Shown here in pieces: positions 48,316-57,473 of a DNA stretch of 64,000 bases (its first letter is position 1; every line of letters begins with the position of its first letter). The stretch comes from Gluconobacter cerevisiae (GTDB lineage: Bacteria; Pseudomonadota; Alphaproteobacteria; Acetobacterales; Acetobacteraceae), in contig NZ_JABCQO010000009.1 of the NCBI RefSeq assembly GCF_015244675.1, forward strand, positions 1 to 64,000, given 5' to 3'. The notes beneath the pieces are model-generated. The model was not told the origin of the DNA. It worked only from the letters and a program-made list of their open reading frames with translations, and did not search any database. The position numbers and the translations under genes are program-made.

Positions 48316-49500
48316 ATGACAGATTCCGCAAATGCTTTTCCCGTCATATCAACGGCAGACCGAATCGATACGCTGCGCCTGTCGCACACAATGGGTGTCG
48401 GTCCGGTCAACTTTGCGCGACTGATGATGCAGTATGGCAGCGCGGGAGCCGCTCTGGCAGCGCTGCCCGGACGGATGCGCAAAGCAGGGCGACGGGACGC
48501 CCCTGTCATTCCGTCCGTTTCGCGCATGACGGACGAGCTGGAACGCCTTGAAAAACTGGGCGGAAAGATGCTGCTCCGGGGAGATGCGGACTATCCGCTG
48601 CTTCTGTCCCGTGTGCCCGATGCACCGCCGGTGCTGTTCGCGCTTGGGGGCGTCCGAAAGCTGTCGATGCGGTCTGTCGGGGTTGTAGGCGCACGCAATG
48701 CCTCAGCTGCGGGAATCCGGATTGCGGAGAGTCTTGCGGCCGAGATGGCCCATGCCGGGATCTGCGTGGTTTCCGGGCTGGCACGTGGTATCGACTCGGC
48801 AGCACACGCCGCCGCACTGCATCCCGGCCTGACGGTCGGTGCGATCGCCGGAGGGCTGGATCATGTCTATCCACCGGAGAATGCATCCCTTCAGCAGCAG
48901 ATTGCCGAAAGAGGCTGTCTGGTGACCGAAGCGCTGCTCGGAACTGCACCGCAGGCCCGCCATTTTCCGCGCCGCAACCGCCTGATTGCCGGGATTTCGT
49001 CAGCATGCCTGATCATCGAGGCAGCACTGGACTCCGGCACGATGATCACGGCCGATCTCGCCCAGTCCTACAACCGTGAGCTTCTGGTCGTGCCGGGTTC
49101 GCCGCTCGATCCGCGGTCACGGGGCGGAAACCATCTGCTAAAAACGGGTCAGGCAGCCCTGACAGAAAATATTGCCGATATTCTTCAGGTCCTGCCGCCG
49201 GAGCTTCCCAAACCTGAACCCGCGCCGTGGCAGCGTGCAGCACGCCACACCCCGCCTTTGACCGGCTTTTCCGAACCCTCGACCATATGGGGAGACATCT
49301 CTGAAGCAGGCTGGATTGATCCCGATCTGGTGCAGCAAAGCGTGCGGTCTCTTCTCTCCGTGACGCCTGTAGCAGTTGACGATGTGGTGCGCCGCTGCCA
49401 GTTCTCCGTGTCGGCAGTGCTTGCGACGCTGGCTGAGCTGGAGCTTGGCGGGGTCGTGGAGTTTGTGCCCGGCGGACGCGTGGCGTTGCTGCCGAACTGA
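48316..49500 (+). CDS. dprA: DNA-processing protein DprA
   Basis: DprA protects incoming single-stranded DNA and loads RecA during transformation. The protein is 394 residues. A helical N-terminal domain is followed by a Rossmann fold with GVVGARNASAAGIRIAESLA, VVSGLARGIDSAAHAAAL and AGGLDHVYPPEN. The FPRRNRLIAGIS segment and a C-terminal winged-helix domain (about 330-390) are also present. AAGGAGAAA gives a good ribosome site. Its place between plsY and topA is common in alphaproteobacteria. Confidence 0.96.
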   Translation: MTDSANAFPVISTADRIDTLRLSHTMGVGPVNFARLMMQYGSAGAALAALPGRMRKAGRRDAPVIPSVSRMTDELERLEKLGGKMLLRGDADYPLLLSRVPDAPPVLFALGGVRKLSMRSVGVVGARNASAAGIRIAESLAAEMAHAGICVVSGLARGIDSAAHAAALHPGLTVGAIAGGLDHVYPPENASLQQQIAERGCLVTEALLGTAPQARHFPRRNRLIAGISSACLIIEAALDSGTMITADLAQSYNRELLVVPGSPLDPRSRGGNHLLKTGQAALTENIADILQVLPPELPKPEPAPWQRAARHTPPLTGFSEPSTIWGDISEAGWIDPDLVQQSVRSLLSVTPVAVDDVVRRCQFSVSAVLATLAELELGGVVEFVPGGRVALLPN

Positions 49501-49525
49501 AGTGACGCGGAATACCGGAGTGGCG

Positions 49526-52222
49526 ATGACGGACGTTGTGGTGGTCGAGAGCCCGGCAAAGGCCAAGACGATCAACAAGTATCTGGGAAGCGGATATACC
49601 GTGCTCGCTTCATTCGGACATGTGCGGGATCTGCCGCCCAAGGACGGGAGCGTGCGCCCGGACGAGAACTTTGCCATGAGTTGGCAGACGGACGAGCGCG
49701 GCGCAAAGCAGATCTCTGCCATCACCAAGGCGCTGAAGGGGGCGAAAAACCTTTACCTCGCCACTGACCCGGATCGCGAAGGTGAGGCGATTTCCTGGCA
49801 TGTCCGCAGCGTTCTGGAAGAAAAAAATCTTCTGAAGAACGTGGACGTCCATCGCGTCACCTTCAACGAAATCACCAAATCAGCCGTTACCGCGGCAATG
49901 GCCGCTCCGCGTGAGCTGGATCGTCCGCTGATCGACGCCTATCTGGCCCGTCGCGCGCTGGACTATCTGGTAGGCTTCACGCTCTCCCCGGTCCTGTGGC
50001 GCAAGCTGCCCGGCAGCAAGAGCGCCGGGCGTGTGCAGTCGGTTTCGCTGCGTCTGATCTGTGAGCGCGAAGCCGAGATCGAGGTTTTCCGCCCGAAAGA
50101 ATACTGGACCGTCACCGGCGGCTTCACGACGCCCGGCAAGGCCGCGTTCCAGGCCCGCCTGACGCACCTGAAGGGCGAAAAGCTCGACCAGTTCGATCTG
50201 AATAACGAAGAGCTGGCATTCGGAGCGCGCGATACGGTTCTGGGTGGGCAGTTCACGGTCCGCTCCGTCGAGCGCAAGCGCACCAAGCGCAATCCTCCGC
50301 CGCCGTTCACGACATCGACCCTTCAGCAGGAAGCGTCCCGCAAGCTCGGCATGAGTGCGCAGACCACGATGCGCACGGCCCAGCAGCTTTATGAAGGCGT
50401 GGATCTGCGCGGCGAAACCACCGGCCTGATCACCTATATGCGAACCGACGGTGTGACGATGGCAAAAGAAGCCATCGGGGCTATCCGCGGTCATATCGGC
50501 GAGGCATTCGGGGGCGATTATGTGCCGGATTTCCCGCGCGCCTATTCCACCAAGGCCAAGAACGCGCAGGAAGCTCATGAGGCCATCCGCCCGACGGATG
50601 TCTTCCTGACACCCCAGCAGGTCGGCCATGCACTAAGCCCTGAGCAGAAGAAACTGTACGAACTGATCTGGAAGCGCTCCGTCGCCTCGCAGATGCAGTC
50701 GGCGGAACTGGATCAGGTGGCGGTTACGCTGGCCGATGCCAGCGGCCAGACGCTTCTGCGCGCCACAGGTTCAACCATCGCATTCGACGGCTTCCTGAAG
50801 CTCTATATCGAAGGCCGGGACGACACCAAGGTCGAGGATGAAGACGGCAAACTCCTGCCGCCGATGAAGGAAGGCGACCGCCTGACGACAGGGGACGTGG
50901 ATGCCGAACAGCATTTCACCCAGCCGCCGCCGCGCTATTCGGAAGCCTCGCTCGTCAAGAAGATGGAAGAGATCGGCATCGGCCGTCCCTCGACCTACGC
51001 TTCCATTCTCGGCGTGCTGCGGGATCGCAATTACGTGCGGCTGGATGCGCGGCGCTTCATCCCCGAAGACCGTGGGCGGCTGGTCACGGCCTTCCTGACC
51101 TTCTTCTTCGAGCGCTATGTGGATTCGGGCTTCACGGCCTCGCTTGAAGAGCAGCTAGACGACATTTCAGGTGGTCGTGCGGACTGGCATGATGTCATGG
51201 CCGCGTTCTGGCATGATTTCTCGGCGGCTGTGGCACAGACCAAGGATCTGAAAATCTCGGACGTCATCGACGCTCTGGACGAAGATCTCGGACCGCATTT
51301 CTTCCCACCCCGCCCTGATGGTGGCGATCCGCGCGTCTGCACATCCTGCGGAACCGGGCGTCTGGGGCTGCGGCTGGGCAAGTTCGGCGCCTTCATCGGC
51401 TGCTCGAACTATCCGACCTGCCAGTTCACACGCCGTCTGGTCGCCGAGGATGGCGACACCGAAGGGCTGAACGATGGTCCGAAAATTCTGGGGCAGGACC
51501 CGGATACCGGCGAGGATATCTCGATCCGTCGCGGCCCATACGGGCTGTACATCCAGCGGGGCGAACCCAACCCGGAAGACAAAAAGGCCAAGCCCAAGCG
51601 GACGACCATTCCCAAGGGAATCGACGGCAACACCATGACCATGGAACAGGCGCTGGGGCTGCTGTCCCTGCCGCGTCTGGTCGGACTGCATCCTGAAACG
51701 GGCGAGAAGATCGAGGCCGGTCTGGGGCGTTTCGGGCCGTATGTGAAGATGGGTGCCATCTATGGCACGCTCGACAAGGACGACGACGTTCTGACCGTTG
51801 GGCTAAACCGGGCCGTGGATTCGCTGGCCAAAAAGCTGGCGTCCATCCGCAATCTGGGAGCGCATCCGAAAGACGGCGAACCGGTCATGATCCGCAAGGG
51901 GCGGTTCGGCCCCTACGCCCAGCATGGTCAACTGATCGCCAACCTGCCGAAGGGGCAGGACATGGAGGACGTCACGCTCGATGAAGCCGTGGCGCTTCTG
52001 GCGGAAAAGGGCAAACCACTGAAAGGTGGCGCAAAAAAAACTTCGGCGAAAAAAGCAGCTCCGAAGACCACAAAGGCCAAGAAAGCCGTTGCATCTACGG
52101 AAGGGGATGAGGCCGCTCCAAAGACGGTAACGAAGCGTATCCCGGCCAAATCCGCCACAAAGACGAAAACCACAACGCCGCGGAAGCGTAAGACTGTTTC
52201 CGACACGTCGTCGGAAGACTGA
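49526..52222 (+). CDS. topA: DNA topoisomerase I
   Basis: This type IA topoisomerase relaxes negative supercoils. The protein is 898 residues from the ATG at 49526 (GGAG seven bases upstream). The Toprim domain begins VVVESPAKAKTINKYLG, with DPDREGEAISWH. The catalytic tyrosine is Tyr304 in ITYMRTDGVT. One C4 zinc finger (CTSCGTG with CSNYPTC, at about 604-630) is followed by C-terminal repeats. The last 55 residues are rich in Lys, Ala and Thr, as in alphaproteobacterial TopA. It follows dprA by 25 bases. A large hairpin without a T run comes after it. Confidence 0.97.
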   Translation: MTDVVVVESPAKAKTINKYLGSGYTVLASFGHVRDLPPKDGSVRPDENFAMSWQTDERGAKQISAITKALKGAKNLYLATDPDREGEAISWHVRSVLEEKNLLKNVDVHRVTFNEITKSAVTAAMAAPRELDRPLIDAYLARRALDYLVGFTLSPVLWRKLPGSKSAGRVQSVSLRLICEREAEIEVFRPKEYWTVTGGFTTPGKAAFQARLTHLKGEKLDQFDLNNEELAFGARDTVLGGQFTVRSVERKRTKRNPPPPFTTSTLQQEASRKLGMSAQTTMRTAQQLYEGVDLRGETTGLITYMRTDGVTMAKEAIGAIRGHIGEAFGGDYVPDFPRAYSTKAKNAQEAHEAIRPTDVFLTPQQVGHALSPEQKKLYELIWKRSVASQMQSAELDQVAVTLADASGQTLLRATGSTIAFDGFLKLYIEGRDDTKVEDEDGKLLPPMKEGDRLTTGDVDAEQHFTQPPPRYSEASLVKKMEEIGIGRPSTYASILGVLRDRNYVRLDARRFIPEDRGRLVTAFLTFFFERYVDSGFTASLEEQLDDISGGRADWHDVMAAFWHDFSAAVAQTKDLKISDVIDALDEDLGPHFFPPRPDGGDPRVCTSCGTGRLGLRLGKFGAFIGCSNYPTCQFTRRLVAEDGDTEGLNDGPKILGQDPDTGEDISIRRGPYGLYIQRGEPNPEDKKAKPKRTTIPKGIDGNTMTMEQALGLLSLPRLVGLHPETGEKIEAGLGRFGPYVKMGAIYGTLDKDDDVLTVGLNRAVDSLAKKLASIRNLGAHPKDGEPVMIRKGRFGPYAQHGQLIANLPKGQDMEDVTLDEAVALLAEKGKPLKGGAKKTSAKKAAPKTTKAKKAVASTEGDEAAPKTVTKRIPAKSATKTKTTTPRKRKTVSDTSSED

Positions 52223-52231
52223 AAACAGATC

Positions 52232-52280
52232 GGGTCGGCAGTGTTGCCAGATGGCACTGCCGACCCCAGATTTGATCTGG
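52232..52280. repeat. Two perfect hairpins after topA
   Basis: GGGTCGGCAGTG (52232-52243) pairs with CACTGCCGACCC (52255-52266), twelve bases with an 11-base loop. A second small hairpin, CCAGAT/ATCTGG, follows at 52266-52280. There is no T run, so a Rho-independent terminator is unproven. A stabilising 3' structure or Rho-linked end is possible. Confidence 0.7.
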
Positions 52281-52399
52281 CGAGTCTTTACCGTGGCTGA
52301 AGTTTGTGGCGTGGTCGCGTTACGGGAGCAGCCGTCTTTTGCCGTCCCGTCTCCAAGGACCCCGTCTTGCGTCATGCCGCCCGCCCTGTGACCTTTTTC

Positions 52400-54166
52400 A
52401 TGCCGCGCAGCCGCAAGGCGGCATGTCGTGTAGCGCTGTGTCTGGCGTTCTGCATTCTGGTCCTCGCCCTTCAGAGCGGCGGCGCAGACGCCCAGACACC
52501 AACCGGTGCCGGGCCAGATGCTGCCCGCCCTACGGGAACGGCTCAGGCTCCCGCCACGGCAACATCCGTTCCACCCCCGCCCTCACCTCCCGTCTTTTCA
52601 GCATCCAGCACGCGGGATGTTCTGGTCGCAGCCCTCGGCTTTCTGGAACCGCGAACGCTGGAGGCCCATTCCGCGCGGGATTTCTGCGTCTGGGGACTGG
52701 ATGGTCTGACCGCCATCGACCCAACACTGTCCGTCACGGTAACACCTACGGCCACATCTTCTCCCGCCGTCCACGCGCCAGGAACAGCCGTCGCGGCTGA
52801 AAAATCTGCCATTGCTTCGCTCCCGGCAACGCTGAGCGTTCTTCAGGGCCAGACGGTGCTGTTCAGTCGCGCCCTGCCAGCGGGGAACAGCCATTCTGCA
52901 TGGGCGGATCTGGTCACCGCGGCCATGCAGGCGGCATGGCAGCATTCCTCCACATTGCGGGATGCCGGGTCAGATGCACTGTTGCAGGGATTCTTTGACG
53001 AGCTGTTCAATCATCTCGATCCCTATTCCCGTTACCTTGGCCCCTCTCCCGCCACATCGGACCGGACGCGGCGCACGGGCAGCACAGGCACAGTCGGCCT
53101 GAGCCTCGGGCAGAACGGACGGAACATCGTGATTACAGCGGTCAACGCCAACGGTCCCGCCTGGGAAGCAGGCGTCGATACGGGCGAGCATCTGGTGTCC
53201 GTCAACGGACGCTCCACGCATGGTCAGGATGCCGCAACCGTTCAGGACTGGCTGGAAGGCGACGAACACAGCTCCGTCACGCTGGGAATCGCCGCAAAGG
53301 GACACCGGCCCACGACCTTCAAACTGCAACGGGTTCAGGTTCCGCCCGAAACCGTATTCGCCTCTACCGATGGCCCTTTCACCGTTCTGCGCGTCACGTC
53401 CTTTTCGACCCAGACGGCGGAGGAAATCAGCCAGTATATCGATCAGGTCGTGGAGCAGCCGACCCCGGACGCCCCCGCCCCACCTCCGGGAAAGGGCAAG
53501 GCTGCGGGCATCATTCTCGATCTTCGCGGCGATCGCGGAGGCGTCCTGCAACAGGCTGTAACGACGGCGGCCCTCCTGCTGGATCATGGCGTAGCCGTAA
53601 CCACGCAAGGCCGGAATCCCTTGGCCAACCACATCTGGGCCGTTCAGGGCGGAGACATGACCAACGGAACCCCCGTGGTGGTTCTCGTGGACGGACGGAC
53701 GGCGAGTGCTGCCGAAATTCTGGCCTCCGCCCTCGCTGACCACCGGCGCGCCGTCGTGATCGGGAGCGAAACGCTGGGCAAGGGACTGGTTCAGGTGATC
53801 GGCCAGATGCCGAATGGCGGCGAACTGTTCGTGACATGGAGTCGCAACCAGGCCCCTCTGGGCTGGCCGATTCAGGGACTGGGCGTCATGCCGCAGATCT
53901 GCACATCGCTTGGAGCGGAGGCGCTTCAGGCGCAGCTCTCCGCCCTGAAAGCGGGAAACAGCCTTCAGGGCGAAGCGGTGCAAACCGCCCGTGCCGCCCG
54001 CTATCCGGTCCCGGTGGCGAAAATCCTCGAGATCCGCAAGCATTGTCCGGCCGCCATCGGCTCGGATGCCGACATGGACGCAGCAAAGGCGCTGCTGTCT
54101 TCCCCTGCCGCTTACAAGGCGGCTCTGGAGTCTGTTCCCGACGAGAACAGCGCGCCTCTCCACTAA
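52400..54166 (+). CDS. S41-family periplasmic processing protease (Ctp-like)
   Basis: The protein is 588 residues from the ATG at 52400. The signal peptide is MPRSRKAACRVALCLAFCIL, ending near GADAQ. A Pro/Thr/Ala-rich linker is followed by a PDZ domain at about 225-310 (VNANGPAWEAGVDTGEHLVS). The S41 protease domain follows, with nucleophile Ser436 in DGRTASAAEI and Lys461 in GSETLGKG. The 25-residue Ser-Lys spacing is that of the family. Substrates are unknown; peptidoglycan enzymes or lipoproteins are typical. A TTG-started frame reaches 52304 but is unlikely. Confidence 0.87.
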   Translation: MPRSRKAACRVALCLAFCILVLALQSGGADAQTPTGAGPDAARPTGTAQAPATATSVPPPPSPPVFSASSTRDVLVAALGFLEPRTLEAHSARDFCVWGLDGLTAIDPTLSVTVTPTATSSPAVHAPGTAVAAEKSAIASLPATLSVLQGQTVLFSRALPAGNSHSAWADLVTAAMQAAWQHSSTLRDAGSDALLQGFFDELFNHLDPYSRYLGPSPATSDRTRRTGSTGTVGLSLGQNGRNIVITAVNANGPAWEAGVDTGEHLVSVNGRSTHGQDAATVQDWLEGDEHSSVTLGIAAKGHRPTTFKLQRVQVPPETVFASTDGPFTVLRVTSFSTQTAEEISQYIDQVVEQPTPDAPAPPPGKGKAAGIILDLRGDRGGVLQQAVTTAALLLDHGVAVTTQGRNPLANHIWAVQGGDMTNGTPVVVLVDGRTASAAEILASALADHRRAVVIGSETLGKGLVQVIGQMPNGGELFVTWSRNQAPLGWPIQGLGVMPQICTSLGAEALQAQLSALKAGNSLQGEAVQTARAARYPVPVAKILEIRKHCPAAIGSDADMDAAKALLSSPAAYKAALESVPDENSAPLH

Positions 54167-54191
54167 CCTTGCAGGACGAACGGAAACGGTT

Positions 54192-54533
54192 ATGGGCGCA
54201 CGATTGAAAACGGGACTTTGGGTACGGGCTGTCCTGCGCCGTATTTCCTCGGACGGAACCTCGGCCATGGTTCTGAAAAAGGGAGACGAGGATGCCGGTG
54301 CGGTCCTGATCGTCCTGACCGACCGCTCAGGTGGAACGGGCGTCCTGCGGGAGGACGGATCAGGCTGGACCCGCGTGGATGCCACCGATGCCGCCAGTGT
54401 GGACGCCTATCTGGAGCGACAGAAACAGTATGATCCCGATCTGTGGATCGTCGAGCTTGAGATGCGCGACGTCTCCCAGCCCATCGAGCGGACTCTCGGA
54501 TCACGCAGGCTCGATCTGGACGAAGAGGCGTAA
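54192..54533 (+). CDS. DUF1491-family protein
   Basis: The protein is 113 residues from the ATG at 54192, 25 bases after the protease stop. The opening MGARLKTGLWVRAVLRRIS, the core GDEDAGAVLIVLTDRSGG and the C-terminal DPDLWIVELE match a small, conserved alphaproteobacterial family of unknown function. A much longer open frame runs upstream over the protease gene in another register and is not real. The tandem position suggests a shared transcript with the protease. Confidence 0.85.
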   Translation: MGARLKTGLWVRAVLRRISSDGTSAMVLKKGDEDAGAVLIVLTDRSGGTGVLREDGSGWTRVDATDAASVDAYLERQKQYDPDLWIVELEMRDVSQPIERTLGSRRLDLDEEA

Positions 54534-54682
54534 ACTGTGGGAGTGAAGACACAGCACATGGCGAACCTGCCATAAAGAAAACCGCATGATGCGGCATTAT
54601 GCTGTGTGATGCGTTGCCATCGTCCGAGCTTTCGGCAAGAACACACACGGTAAGGTTGGCAGATTTGGCTGGTTGGAGAAAA

Positions 54683-55837
54683 ATGGACATGACGCACCGA
54701 TCCGTTGTCAGGACCTGGCTGACCCGAGCCGGGTTCACTGCAGGCGTTTCGATGCTCGTCATGGGGGCCGCAACCGCACAGCCTGTCAAAGGACTGTATG
54801 TTGCAGGTGAGGGCGGCGCGAGCTTCAACCAGGACCAGACGGTACGGCTTTCGCCCGTCTTCCCGAGTGGGCGTGACCACTATCAGGCGGGCGTGACCGG
54901 AATCGGCAGTCTGGGTTACGGACTCGGGAACGGCTTCCGCGTCGAGGTCGAGGGCAACTACCGCAACAACCGTTTGCAGCAGTTCCGTTCAGGCACATTC
55001 CCGTCCTCCGTCGGTGGCCGTCAGCAGGGCTATGGCGTCATGGCCAACGCGCTGTTCGACATGGACATCGGCAAGTCCTGGGTCTTCCCGTATTTCGGCG
55101 CAGGTATTGGCTATGGGTGGCAGGCGATGAACGCCTATGTTCATGCCCCGAACGGCGCTTTTGACCAGCATGTCGGCGGAACAGCCGGGAACTTCGCTTA
55201 TCAGGGCATCTTCGGCCTCTCGTTCCCTGTTCCCTGGGTCGTGGGCCTGTCGGCCACGGCGGAATACCGATTCTACACGCTGATGGGGCCGAACGGACAC
55301 CATGCCACCGCCACCGGAATCTATGGCGGCTGGGACAAGACGAAGGAATTCGGTGTGTCCAGCGGCAACCGTGACACCCGGACGGACTTCAACCATTCGC
55401 TGATGCTGGGCCTGCGCTACGAGTTCAATCCGGCTCCTCCGCCGCCAAAGCCGGTTGAGGCTCCAATGCCGATTCCGGGACCTGCGCCCACCCGCACCTA
55501 CCTGGTATTCTTCGACTGGGATTCAGCCACGCTGAGCGCACGGGCGAAGGCAGTGGTGGCCGCAGCGGCACGCAACTCCACGTCCGCTCAGGTCACGCAT
55601 ATCGAGGTCAACGGCTATACCGACAGTTCGGCGGCCCATCCGGGACATCGTGGCGAAGCCTACAACATAGCGCTGTCGCAGCGTCGTGCGAGCGCCGTCA
55701 AGGAAGAGCTGGTGCGTGATGGCGTGGCTGCGGGGATGATTGCGACACAGGGTTTTGGCGAGAGCCATCCGCTGGTGGTCACAGCAGCCAATACGCGTGA
55801 GCCGCAGAACCGGCGCGTGGAAATCGACTTCAAGTAA
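54683..55837 (+). CDS. OmpA-family outer-membrane protein
   Basis: The protein is 384 residues from the ATG at 54683 (GGAGAA upstream; 54689 is an alternative). After a signal peptide ending near ATAQP there is an eight-strand-type barrel (about 35-255) rich in aromatic strands such as GLYVAGEGGASFNQ and FPYFGAGIGYGWQ. A proline linker (APPPPKPVEAPMPIPGPAP) joins a C-terminal OmpA domain (about 270-384). That domain binds peptidoglycan: VFFDWDSATL, EVNGYTDSSA, and NRRVEIDF at the end. It anchors the outer membrane to the wall. A terminator follows. Confidence 0.92.
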   Translation: MDMTHRSVVRTWLTRAGFTAGVSMLVMGAATAQPVKGLYVAGEGGASFNQDQTVRLSPVFPSGRDHYQAGVTGIGSLGYGLGNGFRVEVEGNYRNNRLQQFRSGTFPSSVGGRQQGYGVMANALFDMDIGKSWVFPYFGAGIGYGWQAMNAYVHAPNGAFDQHVGGTAGNFAYQGIFGLSFPVPWVVGLSATAEYRFYTLMGPNGHHATATGIYGGWDKTKEFGVSSGNRDTRTDFNHSLMLGLRYEFNPAPPPPKPVEAPMPIPGPAPTRTYLVFFDWDSATLSARAKAVVAAAARNSTSAQVTHIEVNGYTDSSAAHPGHRGEAYNIALSQRRASAVKEELVRDGVAAGMIATQGFGESHPLVVTAANTREPQNRRVEIDFK

Positions 55838-55867
55838 GACCTGCGAACAGGCCCTGCCTTTCCGGTT

Positions 55868-55902
55868 AACCGGCGGCTTCTTTCGGAGCCGCCGGTTTTT
55901 TT
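55868..55902 (+). terminator. Terminator of the OmpA-like gene
   Basis: AACCGGCGGCT (55868-55878) pairs with AGCCGCCGGTT (55887-55897) around an 8-base loop, followed by a T run to 55902. Confidence 0.95.
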
Positions 55903-55916
55903 GTATCTGTTAGGCA

Positions 55917-55947
55917 CAAAAAAGGGCGGAGAGAAGCCTCTCCGCCC
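55917..55947 (-). terminator. Terminator of the leftward lipoprotein gene
   Basis: GGGCGGAGAG (55924-55933) pairs with CTCTCCGCCC (55938-55947) with a 4-base loop. In the minus direction it runs into a T tract (55923-55918). It lies 28 bases after the lipoprotein stop and next to the facing OmpA terminator. Confidence 0.93.
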
Positions 55948-55974
55948 TAACCCGCTCCGCTACTGGAATGGGTC

Positions 55975-56520
55975 TTATTTCTTGCGACGCGTCGTATGAC
56001 GGACAGGCGCCTTTTTGGTCACTGCTTTGGTCGGCGCAGGGGCGACGGCAGCAGGCGGCTTTGCGACGACCACACCGGTTGCATCCACCGTGGCATGGAT
56101 CGTCAGATGCTCGCGCTTCTGACCGCCACCGGGGATCAACTCAGCCGTGAACGAATCCGTTCCGGCGTAAGCCGTCGCGGGCGTATAGTCCACGTACGTC
56201 TTGCCGTCATAATTGTAGAGGAAGGCCTTGCCGTGCGACGGCGGAGGATTGACACCGAAGGAGGCATAATTGCCGCCCAGCGGTTTCTGAATGGCGATGG
56301 AGCACAGACCGTCATCACTACGAACCGTCATGTCCACGCTCATCGTGCCATCGGCGGCCTTCTTGACGGCAGAGACGTGGCAGACAGCAGAGGTCCGCTG
56401 GTAGCCGAAAGGATTCGGAGCCACGGAACGCTGAACGATCGGCTGCTGAGCACAGCCGGAGAGAAGCAGGGATACGGCCAATGCCGAACCCAGGGTAATG
56501 GCAGAACCTTGCAGACGCAC
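55975..56520 (-). CDS. Lipoprotein of unknown function
   Basis: The protein is 181 residues from a GTG at 56520, chosen because TTGGAG sits six bases upstream and a lipoprotein signal follows at once (MRLQGSAITLGSALAVSLLL, then SGCAQQ). The mature part has two further cysteines (about 46 and 72) that could pair, and the segments KPLGGNYASFGVNPPPSHG and TPATAYAGTDSFTAELIPGG. The C-terminus is Lys/Ala/Pro-rich and ends RHTTRRKK. I recognise no domain. The Gly/Tyr-rich middle suggests a beta fold. A longer open frame upstream has no coding character. Confidence 0.72.
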   Translation of the reverse strand: MRLQGSAITLGSALAVSLLLSGCAQQPIVQRSVAPNPFGYQRTSAVCHVSAVKKAADGTMSVDMTVRSDDGLCSIAIQKPLGGNYASFGVNPPPSHGKAFLYNYDGKTYVDYTPATAYAGTDSFTAELIPGGGQKREHLTIHATVDATGVVVAKPPAAVAPAPTKAVTKKAPVRHTTRRKK

Positions 56521-56832
56521 GGTCAACTCCAACGCATCGTGACAGGACAGGCCGCGTTTCCGCAGCAGACAGACGTTCGCATGTAGAGCAGGACGGCACG
56601 AGGCGAAAGGCTGCATCCGGATGCTCCAGCCATTTTGACGGTATTTTGTGCCGTAAGGCCGATAAATTGACTCCAAGTGGCATGGCGCCCCTTTTCTGCC
56701 ATGAAATCATGTTTCGGATGAAGGGCTTGCCGCACGTTCCTCAGATGCAGAATCAGCTTTCGCCAGGGGTCGACCGCGGGTAGTCTGTTCCAGTGGTTGT
56801 GGCCGGTCGATCCGGTCTTGTGGAGTCTGTCA

Positions 56833-57393
56833 ATGCCGTTGATCTTCCGTCGTTCCGTCAAGGGCCTGCTTGCTGTGGGACTTTCCTGCGCTACGCTTGC
56901 TGCCGTTCATCCCCTGTCCGCCCGCGCTGCGGACTGCGGCAACTCGCCGGCTCATGAAGCCTTCGATGTGGCCGGACTGAAGTCCGAGCTGATGGTGACG
57001 GCGCTGTCCTGCAAAGCTCAGGATCGCTACAACGCCTTCGTCAACAAGTTCCGCCCCACCCTGCTGAATGCAGACGAGCGTCTGAACAGCTATTTCCGCA
57101 CGACCTATGGTCGTCGCGCGCAGGTCGAGCATGACGACTACATCACGCAGCTTGCCGATATCCAGTCGCTCGGCGGACTGAAATCCGGCACGGTCTTTTG
57201 CCAACAGCGCGAAGCGATGTTCGACGAGATCAATGCTCTCGAAAGCTCTGCAGACCTGGCCCATTACGCTGAAGCCAAGGACGTGGCCCAGCCAGCCTCT
57301 TACGAGAGCTGCGAAGCCCCGGCGACCGTGGACCGCCATTCCCGCAAGGGCGTGACGAAAAAGGCTGCCACACGCCGTGCCAACCGCGCCTGA
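56833..57393 (+). CDS. Secreted protein of unknown function
   Basis: The protein is 186 residues from the ATG at 56833. The signal peptide is FRRSVKGLLAVGLSCATLAA, ending at ARAAD. The mature part is helical and contains four cysteines (DCGNSP, LSCKAQD, FCQQREA, YESCEAP), which could form two disulfides. KFRPTLLNADERLNSYFRTTYGRRAQVEHDDY is the most conserved-looking part. The basic tail KGVTKKAATRRANRA resembles the tail of the neighbouring divergent lipoprotein. I do not recognise the family. It lies 80 bases before parE. Confidence 0.72.
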   Translation: MPLIFRRSVKGLLAVGLSCATLAAVHPLSARAADCGNSPAHEAFDVAGLKSELMVTALSCKAQDRYNAFVNKFRPTLLNADERLNSYFRTTYGRRAQVEHDDYITQLADIQSLGGLKSGTVFCQQREAMFDEINALESSADLAHYAEAKDVAQPASYESCEAPATVDRHSRKGVTKKAATRRANRA

Positions 57394-57473
57394 GAGCCTG
57401 CTCTGAAGCCGACGGTCGCCCTGCCTCGAAGCGTTTGCTTGACGTTCCGTAGCGGGGCGGCGACAACGCAGAC

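Noticed and set aside
52304-52399. TTG-started extension of the S41 protease gene
   Set aside because: The extra 32 residues precede a clear signal peptide and would hide it from the secretion machinery.
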